A DNA stretch of 64,000 nt, taken from contig NZ_NRRS01000001.1 in assembly GCF_016583795.1 (NCBI RefSeq), forward strand, positions 111,349 to 175,348. The letters are read 5' to 3'. The notes under the pieces were generated by a model that was given only the letters and a program-made list of their open reading frames with translations, did no database searches and was not told the DNA's origin. Shown here in pieces: positions 16,030-24,096 of the stretch. Within the stretch, counting starts at the first letter, position 1; every line of letters begins with the position of its first letter. This DNA is from Rhabdochromatium marinum. GTDB taxonomy: Bacteria; Pseudomonadota; Gammaproteobacteria; Chromatiales; Chromatiaceae. Made by a program: the position numbers and the translations under genes.

Positions 16030-17322
16030 ATGATGCGCCTTCTGTCCCTTGTGTTGTTGCTGTTCGCCACCAGCGGTATCGCTCAGGCGCGCCTGACAAT
16101 TGAAATCACCGGCGGTGTCGAAGGCGCGCAGCCCATCGCCGTCGTGCCCTTTGGTCGTCTGGACGGCGCCCAACCTGGCGCCGACCTGGCCAGCATCATC
16201 GCGGCCGATCTGGCGCGCACCGGACGTTTTAAGCCCATGCCGCCGCGCGACATGCTGATGACACCGCATCGTGCTGAGGAGATTGATTTTCGCGAGTGGG
16301 AGCTGCTGGCCACCAACAACCTGGTCATTGGCGAGATCCGGCCTGCCGCCAGCGGCGGTTACCGTATTGACTACAGCCTGTTCGATGTCTTTGGTGGCAA
16401 ACAGCTGCTTAGCAGCAGCCTGCAGAGCAACGAGCAGAGTTTGCGCCTGAGCGCGCATCGCATGGCCGATGCCATTTATGAAAAGCTCACCGGCGACCCA
16501 GGTGTCTTCTCCACGCGCATTGCTTATGTCACCTCAGTCGGGCGCGGCACTCCGAACGAGCGCGTCACCTTGCGGGTGGCCGATGCCGATGGCTTCAACC
16601 CCCAGACCATTGTTGACTCGCCCGATCCCATCATGTCTCCGGCCTGGTCCCCAGACGGGCGCAAGCTGGCCTATGTGTCCTTCGAGCATCGCCAGTCCGC
16701 CATCTATATTCAGGAATTAGCTACGGGGCGACGCACCAAAATCGCCAGCTATCCCGGCATTAACGGCTCCCCAGCGTTTTCGCCCGATGGCGCTCGCCTG
16801 GCCATGACCTTGTCGAAAGACGGCAATGCCGAAATCTATGTGATGGATCTGGGATCCAGGCAGTTGACTCGCCTGACGGATCACTACGCCATCGACACCG
16901 AGCCGGCCTGGTCGCCGGATGGCGGCACCCTGTACTTCACCAGCGACCGGGGCGGCCACCCGCAAATCTATCGCATCCCGGCCAACGGAGGCGCCGCTGA
17001 GCGGGTCAGCTTTGAGGGCGACTACAATGCCGCCGCTGAGGTCGCGCCCAACAGCCGCGCGCTGGTGCTGGTCACCCGCACCGCCGGGCGTTTTCACATT
17101 GCGCTGGACCAACTGGGCAGCACCACGCGCCGCTTATTGAGTCCCGGCCCCCTGGATGAATCCCCCAGTTTCGCACCCAATGGCAGCATGGTAATTTACG
17201 CATCACAAAACAATGGCCGCGGGGTTCTGGCCGTCACACCCATTGCCGGTGGTTCCGGCCAGCGTCTCACCCAGGATGTCGGCGAAGTACGTGAGCCGGC
17301 CTGGTCGCCCTTTTTACGCTGA
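16030..17322 (+). CDS. tolB: Tol-Pal periplasmic protein TolB
   Basis: 430 residues; start at 16030 or the second ATG at 16033. Signal peptide about 1-19 (cleavage near IAQA). The N-terminal domain (about 25-160) begins LTIEITGGVEGAQPIAVVPF. A six-bladed propeller follows with repeats SPAWSPDGRKLAYVSFE, SPAFSPDGARLAMTLS and EPAWSPDGGTLYFTSDRGG. TolB binds Pal and TolA, releasing Pal from peptidoglycan. It lies 23 bases after tolA. Confidence 0.98.
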   Translation: MMRLLSLVLLLFATSGIAQARLTIEITGGVEGAQPIAVVPFGRLDGAQPGADLASIIAADLARTGRFKPMPPRDMLMTPHRAEEIDFREWELLATNNLVIGEIRPAASGGYRIDYSLFDVFGGKQLLSSSLQSNEQSLRLSAHRMADAIYEKLTGDPGVFSTRIAYVTSVGRGTPNERVTLRVADADGFNPQTIVDSPDPIMSPAWSPDGRKLAYVSFEHRQSAIYIQELATGRRTKIASYPGINGSPAFSPDGARLAMTLSKDGNAEIYVMDLGSRQLTRLTDHYAIDTEPAWSPDGGTLYFTSDRGGHPQIYRIPANGGAAERVSFEGDYNAAAEVAPNSRALVLVTRTAGRFHIALDQLGSTTRRLLSPGPLDESPSFAPNGSMVIYASQNNGRGVLAVTPIAGGSGQRLTQDVGEVREPAWSPFLR

Positions 17323-17415
17323 ATCCAAATGGCTTTCCCCATCACATCCGAAGCGCCGCCGGCCAATCGCCACCCATAATGCCTGCGGCCCTGGCCTGAT
17401 AACCTGGAGTAACCC

Positions 17416-17940
17416 GTGAAAAAACCGCTGTTCATCCTACTGGCCAGCCTCATTCTGACCCCATTGCTAAGCGGCTGCCCAACGACACCTACACAGTCCG
17501 ATACCGGGCTGACAGGCGAGGAACTCGATGCCATGGGGGGCGGCTATGATAGCGCCACAACTGCCGGCGTCGATGCTTACAGCCGTTCGCCGCTGGAAGA
17601 TCCTTCCAGCCCCCTGTATCAGCGGGTTATCTACTTCGGCTACGACACCTCGGCCATCGATCCCAAATATGCCAATTTGCTGCGCGCACATGCCGATTAT
17701 CTGGCACGCACCGCTGATGCCTCGGTCGTTCTGGAGGGGCACACGGATGAGCGTGGCACCCGGGAATACAACCTTGCTCTGGGGGATCGCCGTGCGGATG
17801 CCGTGCGCCAGTTCCTGGTCACTGAAGGCGTCCCGGCACAAAAAATTCGCACCCTGAGTTATGGCGAAGAGCGCCCGGCCGAGGTTGGACACAGCGAACG
17901 TGCCTACTCGCTGTCGCGCCGGGTTGAACTGGTTTACTGA
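17416..17940 (+). CDS. pal: Peptidoglycan-associated lipoprotein Pal
   Basis: 174 residues. Lipobox LLSGC with the acylated Cys at position 21. An OmpA-like domain from about 70 holds the peptidoglycan-binding motifs IYFGYDTSAIDPKYANLL, LEGHTDERGTREYNLALG and RRADAVRQFL; the ring of Asp and Arg residues that bind meso-diaminopimelate is intact. Outer-membrane lipoprotein tethering the outer membrane to the cell wall. A 93-base gap separates it from tolB, so it may have an extra promoter. Confidence 0.97.
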   Translation: MKKPLFILLASLILTPLLSGCPTTPTQSDTGLTGEELDAMGGGYDSATTAGVDAYSRSPLEDPSSPLYQRVIYFGYDTSAIDPKYANLLRAHADYLARTADASVVLEGHTDERGTREYNLALGDRRADAVRQFLVTEGVPAQKIRTLSYGEERPAEVGHSERAYSLSRRVELVY

Positions 17941-17982
17941 GGCCTTAGTCTATGGCTGTTACCACTTAAACAGGAGGATGCC

Positions 17983-18819
17983 TTGAAACGGCTCCCTATC
18001 GTATTCGCGCTCGGGTGGATGCTGGTCACAGCCAGCGCCAGCGCCGATCCCATGCTGGAAGCGCGCGTCGCCAAGCTCGAACGCATGCTCAGCGAACAGC
18101 GCCAGTCCGATCTGCTGTTGCAGATTCAGCAATTGAAGCAGGAAGTGCAAAATCTGCGCGGCATGGTCGAGAAGCAGCAGTTTCAACTCCAGCATCTCAG
18201 GTCACCAGCATCAGAGACCACCGCCCAGAGCACGGAGGCATTCCCGCCTAAACGTCCAGCGCCGCCTCCACCTACACTGGATGCACCAGGCACCGAAGCC
18301 GCGCCGGGTTCGCGGTTCAGCCTGCCCGGACTCGAAACCAACCCAGGCCCCGGCACCCTCACCGAGTTACCACCCGCTGATAGCCGCTTCCCCGCACTCC
18401 CTCAGCCCGAAACCGAAAACGGTGGCGAACGCGACGCCTATCGTGAAGCCTTTGAGTATCTCAAAGCGCGCAACCAGGAAGCGGCGCGCACCGCCTTTGA
18501 AGAGTTGTTGCAACGGTTTCCGCGCGGTGAATTCGCCGACAACAGTCGCTACTGGCTCGGCGAGATCAGCTACCAAGACAAGGACTATCCCGAAGCGCGT
18601 GCCGCCTTCGAACAACTGATTCAGGACTATCCCTCCAGCCCCAAGGTGCCTGGAGCCATGCTCAAACTTGGGTATCTCGATTACGACGAGCAGCAGTACG
18701 ACCAGGCCCGCGTCATGCTCCAGGCCGTGGTGCGCCGCTTCCCCGGCAGTGCCGAAGGCCGCCTGGCCGCCAAACGCCTCGCCGAGATCGATGCTGTCAC
18801 CGCTGGCAGTCAACGCTAA
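17983..18819 (+). CDS. cpoB: Cell-division coordinator CpoB (YbgF)
   Basis: 278 residues starting at a TTG codon, chosen because AGGAGG at 17972-17977 is well spaced. Signal peptide about 1-20 (VTASASA). Residues about 22-75 form a coiled coil (LEARVAKLERMLSEQRQ) that trimerises in E. coli. A Pro-rich linker leads to TPR repeats from about 145 (AYREAFEYLKARNQEAARTAF, NSRYWLGEISYQDKDYPEA). It links outer-membrane constriction by Tol to PBP1B-driven septal synthesis. Last gene of the tol-pal operon. Confidence 0.94.
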   Translation: MKRLPIVFALGWMLVTASASADPMLEARVAKLERMLSEQRQSDLLLQIQQLKQEVQNLRGMVEKQQFQLQHLRSPASETTAQSTEAFPPKRPAPPPPTLDAPGTEAAPGSRFSLPGLETNPGPGTLTELPPADSRFPALPQPETENGGERDAYREAFEYLKARNQEAARTAFEELLQRFPRGEFADNSRYWLGEISYQDKDYPEARAAFEQLIQDYPSSPKVPGAMLKLGYLDYDEQQYDQARVMLQAVVRRFPGSAEGRLAAKRLAEIDAVTAGSQR

Positions 18820-18857
18820 GCTTTCAATATACAGCCCGATACAACTGCGCGAAGCGG

Positions 18858-19553
18858 TTAAGCCCGACAGCCCCCCAGCAGCGCGCTCAAAAAGGGTACA
18901 GTTGGTATGCGCCCCTGGGCCAGGCTAACGGCGTCGATTTCATCGAGCAGCCTGAGCAGGCTGGCCGGGTCGCGCGGGCAGCGGCTGAGCAGGTAACGTC
19001 GCGCGGCGACATCCAGGGCAAAACCGCGGGCCTGTGCTCCCTGCTCCAGCAGGTCATCCAGCCCCAGGTCATTGAGTGGCTGAAGCAAAAAACTTGGCCC
19101 AGAACAGAGTCGGGACTGTAAATCGGCCAACTGAAAACCAATAGTTGCGGGAGGGCGGGTGGCAGCAATCAGCAGGCGCCCGCCATGCTCCTGCAAACGG
19201 TTGAAGAGTGCAAAAAGTGTTTGCTCCCAAGGAGCCTGGCCGGCGATCTCCTGCACATCATCAAGCGCGACGGCATCCAGCACCTCCAGCCCCTCACAGA
19301 CCGCTGGCGCCAGACCGGCTTGCGCCAAAGATAGATAGACCAAACTGCGCGCGCGTGCTTGCAGCTGGGCACAGGCGGCTTGCAACAGATGCGTCTTGCC
19401 GCAGCCGGGTTCTCCATGCAGCGCCAGATAAGGTGCTCCAGCGCCGGCAATCCACTGACGCAACGCGGCCAGCGGCTCGGCATTGCGCCCTGGGATAAAG
19501 TTTGCCAACGTCTGCGGCTGCGGCAGACGCAGTGCCAAGCCAAGTTGTTGCAT
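18858..19553 (-). CDS. hda: DnaA regulatory inactivator Hda
   Basis: 231 residues from the ATG at 19553; an upstream in-frame ATG at 19583 adds ten unconvincing residues. The N-terminal QLGLALRL resembles the clamp-binding box of Hda. The AAA+ domain contains Walker A HGEPGCGKTHLL and a Walker B-like AVALDDVQEI. DnaA's DNA-binding domain IV is absent, as expected. With the DNA-loaded beta clamp it stimulates ATP hydrolysis by DnaA to stop re-initiation. Convergent with cpoB. Confidence 0.88.
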   Translation of the reverse strand: MQQLGLALRLPQPQTLANFIPGRNAEPLAALRQWIAGAGAPYLALHGEPGCGKTHLLQAACAQLQARARSLVYLSLAQAGLAPAVCEGLEVLDAVALDDVQEIAGQAPWEQTLFALFNRLQEHGGRLLIAATRPPATIGFQLADLQSRLCSGPSFLLQPLNDLGLDDLLEQGAQARGFALDVAARRYLLSRCPRDPASLLRLLDEIDAVSLAQGRIPTVPFLSALLGGCRA

Positions 19554-19642
19554 GGGAACGCGGAACCGGCCGGCGCGCGGCACTTAGCACGCGCGAGCGC
19601 AAGCACCGCGCAACAGCAGCGACCAGCGTACTGATCGCATGA

Positions 19643-20248
<606 letters not shown>

Positions 20249-20264
20249 TCAAATAGGTGATAAA

Positions 20265-20306
20265 CAGTGATCAGTAAGCAATCGTCAGTGATCAGTGATC
20301 AGTGAT
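20265..20306. repeat. Short tandem ATCAGTG repeat at the end of hldE
   Basis: The heptamer unit ATCAGTG recurs: CAGTGATCAGT at 20265-20275, then a second run of CAGTG plus two full units from 20286. The repeat contains the hldE stop codon (20285-20287) and sets its last residues (ITDH), then fills most of the gap to wrbA. Overlapping TGATCA palindromes arise from the unit. Slippage here would change only the tail of HldE. Confidence 0.7.
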
Positions 20307-21787
20307 GCTTGGGAGATGCTTTCCAGAGCGGCGATCAGGGCGCTGCTGCTACGCTCGGGCAGCAGCGGGATCAGCACCAGCTGACCGCCGTAGCGCTGCA
20401 CCTCATCGGCGCCAACCACCTGCTCGGGACGATAGTCGGCTCCCTTGACCAATAGTTCGGGGCGAATGGCGCGAATCAACTCCAGCGGCGTGGCTTCGGC
20501 AAAGAGCACCACGGCATCAACGGCGGCCAGGGCGGCTAGCACCCGCGCGCGGTCGGCTTCCGGCATCAGCGGGCGTTGTGGCCCTTTGAGTGCGCGCACC
20601 GAGGCATCAGTGTTGAGCCCGACGATCAGGCGCTGTCCATAGCGTCGTGCCTGCTCCAAGTAGCTGACATGGCCGGCATGCAGCAGATCAAAACAGCCGT
20701 TGGTGAAAACAATGCGCTCTCCCTGAGCGCGCCACTGCTGCAAGCGCTCCAGCAAGGCTGGTAAGGTAAGAATTTTTGCCATCGGACTGACTGCACTGGT
20801 GTCATCCAGGGCGGCCAAGAGATCGGCGCTGTCCAGTTGCGCGGTGCCAAGCCGACCCACCACCACTCCGGCGCCCAAATTGGCCAGCGCAACAGCATCG
20901 GCACCGGCGAGTCCGGCCGCCAGGGCGGCAGCCAGCACCGCAATGGCCGTATCCCCGGCACCCGAGACATCGAAGACCTCGCGCGCCAGCGCCGGGAACG
21001 GCTGCTGTCCTTGGGCATTGATCAGCGCCATGCCGTGTTCGCCCAGAGTGACGACCAGGGCCGTCAGCCCGAGGGATTGGCGTAAGCGTTCGGCACCATC
21101 AAGCAGGGCGGGCAGAGGGGCATCGTTGCCCAGTCCGAGCGCTTGCGCCAGTTCCAAGCGATTGGGGGTAATCAGGGTCGCCCCCTGGTAGCGGCTGAAA
21201 TCCCGCCCCTTGGGATCCACCCATACCGGGCAGCCGCACGCCCGTGCCGCCTGAATCAGCCGCTGGCACAGATTGCCACTGAGCACCCCCTTGGCGTAAT
21301 CCGACAGCAGCAGCCCATCCCGCTGCGCCAGCTGGGGACGGATGGATGCAAACAGCGCTTCTTCCAGCAGGCCGGGTAAGGGCAGATCCTCCTCGCAGTC
21401 AATGCGCAGCATCTGCTGATGATTGCCAATCGCCCGCGTCTTGGTGCTGGTGCCGCGCTCAGACGTACTCAGTACAGCGCTGGTGCCAATGCCGGCCTCG
21501 CCAAGCCGTTGCCGCAGGCGTTCACCAGCGGCATCCTGACCAGTCACACCGGCCAGCTCGACGCTCAATCCCAATGCGGCCAGATTGCGCGCGACATTGG
21601 CCGCGCCGCCAGCGACCTCGGTCTCGCGGCGCAGCCGCAGCACCGGCACCGGTGCCTCAGGTGAGATGCGCTGAACCTCACCCCACAGGTAGCGATCCAG
21701 CATCAGATCGCCCACGACCAGCAGCCGCCGCGCGCCAAAGCCCGCCACGACGGCCTGTCTGACAGCACTCAAGTCGCCAAAGCTCAT
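20285..21787 (-). CDS. hldE: Bifunctional heptose-7-phosphate kinase/heptose-1-phosphate adenylyltransferase
   Basis: 500 residues. Residues about 1-325 are a PfkB-type sugar kinase (GDLMLDRYLWGEV, anion hole FDVSGAGDTAIAVLAAAL). Residues about 345-490 are a nucleotidyltransferase (IVFTNGCFDLLHAGHVSYLE). It makes ADP-D-glycero-beta-D-manno-heptose for the LPS inner core, after GmhA, whose gene overlaps the start by 4 bases. The extreme C-terminus ends in residues encoded by a tandem DNA repeat and may vary between strains. Confidence 0.97.
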   Translation of the reverse strand: MSFGDLSAVRQAVVAGFGARRLLVVGDLMLDRYLWGEVQRISPEAPVPVLRLRRETEVAGGAANVARNLAALGLSVELAGVTGQDAAGERLRQRLGEAGIGTSAVLSTSERGTSTKTRAIGNHQQMLRIDCEEDLPLPGLLEEALFASIRPQLAQRDGLLLSDYAKGVLSGNLCQRLIQAARACGCPVWVDPKGRDFSRYQGATLITPNRLELAQALGLGNDAPLPALLDGAERLRQSLGLTALVVTLGEHGMALINAQGQQPFPALAREVFDVSGAGDTAIAVLAAALAAGLAGADAVALANLGAGVVVGRLGTAQLDSADLLAALDDTSAVSPMAKILTLPALLERLQQWRAQGERIVFTNGCFDLLHAGHVSYLEQARRYGQRLIVGLNTDASVRALKGPQRPLMPEADRARVLAALAAVDAVVLFAEATPLELIRAIRPELLVKGADYRPEQVVGADEVQRYGGQLVLIPLLPERSSSALIAALESISQASLITDH

Positions 21788-22362
21788 GACGCCACGCCCG
21801 GGGCAATAGCGGCCTCAATCGCATCACACAGGATATGTCCAATCAGCTGATGCGCTTCCTGAATGCGTGCGGTGTGCCGAGAGGGCACGCACAGACACAG
21901 CTCGCAGTAGTCCGGCAGCTGTCCGCCGTCCTGCCCAGTCAGTCCGGCGCGAAACAGACCTCGCCCAGCAGCGACCTCCATTGCTCGCAGCACATTGGCG
22001 CTATTGCCCGAGGTGGACAGGCCGATCAGCAGATCGCCGGGACGCGCGATGGCCTCGACCTGACGGGCAAAAATTGCCTCGAAGCCATAGTCATTGGCCA
22101 CCGAGGTGAGAACGGAGGAGTCGGTGGTCAGCGCCAGCGAAGCCAGTCCGGGGCGCTCGCGTTCAAAGCGCCCCACCAGTTCGGCGGCCAGATGCTGGGC
22201 ATCGGCTGCGCTGCCACCGTTGCCCATCCACAGAATCCGCCCACCCGCCTTCAGAGTGGCCAGACCACGCTCCGCCAGGGCGGCAATCTCGCCGGTCAGG
22301 CCGGTCAGAGCCTGGATGGTTTCGAGATGTTCAGCAAAGGTCGCGCGAATCCGCTGGTGCAT
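21784..22362 (-). CDS. gmhA: Sedoheptulose-7-phosphate isomerase
   Basis: 192 residues with the SIS fold: MGNGGSAADAQHLAAELVGRF, STSGNSANVLRAMEVAAGRGL and GQLPDYCELCLCVPS are typical of GmhA. It converts sedoheptulose 7-phosphate to D-glycero-D-manno-heptose 7-phosphate, the substrate of HldE. The relative DiaA, which acts on DnaA, has the same fold; overlap with hldE (ATGA) supports the heptose role. Confidence 0.88.
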   Translation of the reverse strand: MHQRIRATFAEHLETIQALTGLTGEIAALAERGLATLKAGGRILWMGNGGSAADAQHLAAELVGRFERERPGLASLALTTDSSVLTSVANDYGFEAIFARQVEAIARPGDLLIGLSTSGNSANVLRAMEVAAGRGLFRAGLTGQDGGQLPDYCELCLCVPSRHTARIQEAHQLIGHILCDAIEAAIAPGVAS

Positions 22363-22457
22363 CAGGCGTTACGTCTGGAAAAATCGGAAGAAGGTGCAAG
22401 TATCCGGGTTTCAGCCCACCAATGGCAAACGCGAAGCGATCAGGCTGGCGCATCCCG

Positions 22458-23996
22458 TTACCCGCGTCGCCTCACCAGCTCCTCAATGCGACGGCGAATC
22501 TCGCGGAAACTGCGCTTGGGCACATAGCGCCGGGACGCCTCGCGTGCCCGTTCGGCAGCATCGAAGCGGTGTTTAACCGTCGCCGCCAGGGCGGCGGCGC
22601 GATCCGGGTGTGCAGCCAGCACCTGCTGCAAACACTCAAAACTGATGCGCACCAGCACCACATCACTGCGCGCGCAGTATTCCAGAAAAGACGGATCATT
22701 GGTTGCCATCGACAGGATGCCATAATAGTCCCCCGGCCCCAGCAGCTCGGTAACCTCTTTCGCACCACCCGGCAGGGTGATGCTGGACTCGACCAAACCG
22801 TGAATCACCACATCGAAGGCTTGAGCAATCTCGCCCTCGCGCAAGAGTACGGTGCCGGTGTCGAAGTCCAGATAGCGACTCAAGGCGGCGATCCGTTCAA
22901 TCTCCTCATCCGTCCATTGGCGTGACACATCAAGCTGTTTGAGTGCCTGAAAAATGCTCGGACGCTCCCGGGTGTTGGCGTCGGCGCGGCGCGTGCGCCA
23001 CTCCGAGACGGCGGGCGAGATATGAATACCGGCGTTCAGAAAGGCATAGTGAATCTCGCGAAACAATTCCTCGCGGCCGCGAAACATGGCCGGATAATTG
23101 TCATAATGCACCCACACCATGTATTCATAAGGCTGAGTCATGGCATTGGCTAGGCGCACCACCGGCAACGGTCGGTTCAGCACATGTGGAGCACGCATGG
23201 CGGCATCAAGCAACAACGCCGTGGCAAAGCGTGGATCCACCTCGGCCGGTACCTGCACCATGTACCAGGGGGCGAACTGACGCCGGCCACCCTCGTAGTT
23301 CTTGATGTTCTGCCCGGCGATCAGTGAATTGGGAATAATGTGTCGCGCATTGTCCCAGCCCAGCAGTCGCGTGGCGCGCCAGTTGATATCCACCACCCGC
23401 CCGACAATGCCGCCGGGCAATTCGATCCAGTCGCCGATCTGAAACGGCTTTTCGATGCCCATGGCGATGCCGGCAAACAGATCGCTGATTGGACGCTGCA
23501 AAGCAAAGCCGGCCAGAGCCGCCGCCACGCCGGTTGAAACCCAGACACCCGCAATGGAATAGCCCTGCTGCCACATAAACAGACTGATGCCACCAAGCAG
23601 ACCGCCAAGGTAACCGAGCGCACGCAGCAATCCGGGCACGGTTTCGCGATAATCCGCGATACGCTTCTCAAACAGAAACACTTCGATCACGCGCGCGCCC
23701 GACCATGACAGCACAACGAAGAAGACCAGGACGGTCATGACGCGCAACGGCTGATCGGCGCGCGGAATTTCAAGTTGCTCCACTGCCAGACGCAGCAGGG
23801 AGCCGATCAGGATCACACTCGCCGGCAACACCACCAGATCCACCACCGAAACCAGCCCCGGCATGGGCGGCAGCAGCCCGCGCTGATCGAGCTTGCGCAG
23901 CCCCAGTTCCCACAAGGCCAGCAAGCCGACGCAGGTGGCCAGCAGCCAGGCCGGCTTATTCAGCAGCACATCAAACAGATTCAGCTCGTGCATCAT
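22458..23996 (-). CDS. MscS-family channel with C-terminal cyclic-nucleotide-type domain
   Basis: 512 residues. Four membrane segments at about 16-34, 50-72, 86-105 and 122-142, then the pore helix at 150-180 (GVAAALAGFALQRPISDLFAG). The MscS beta domain covers 185-240 (FQIGDWIELPGGIVGRVVDINWRATRL) and ends in the typical IPNSLIAGQNIKNY. Residues about 365-465 are a cNMP-type jelly roll (LLREGEIAQAFDVVIHGLVE). The expected GE..L...R phosphate cassette reads GPGDYYGILSMATND and lacks the binding Arg. This bCNG-like layout is known in bacteria. Whether it still binds a nucleotide is doubtful. Confidence 0.88.
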   Translation of the reverse strand: MMHELNLFDVLLNKPAWLLATCVGLLALWELGLRKLDQRGLLPPMPGLVSVVDLVVLPASVILIGSLLRLAVEQLEIPRADQPLRVMTVLVFFVVLSWSGARVIEVFLFEKRIADYRETVPGLLRALGYLGGLLGGISLFMWQQGYSIAGVWVSTGVAAALAGFALQRPISDLFAGIAMGIEKPFQIGDWIELPGGIVGRVVDINWRATRLLGWDNARHIIPNSLIAGQNIKNYEGGRRQFAPWYMVQVPAEVDPRFATALLLDAAMRAPHVLNRPLPVVRLANAMTQPYEYMVWVHYDNYPAMFRGREELFREIHYAFLNAGIHISPAVSEWRTRRADANTRERPSIFQALKQLDVSRQWTDEEIERIAALSRYLDFDTGTVLLREGEIAQAFDVVIHGLVESSITLPGGAKEVTELLGPGDYYGILSMATNDPSFLEYCARSDVVLVRISFECLQQVLAAHPDRAAALAATVKHRFDAAERAREASRRYVPKRSFREIRRRIEELVRRRG

Positions 23997-24096
23997 GGTG
24001 CCGCCTCTGAGACTAGCACTGACACCCTGGTGCGCATCGTGCTAATTTGCCCCTTCAGCCACCCGCCACCCACGCCTGCCCAATGCCCCATTGCCC

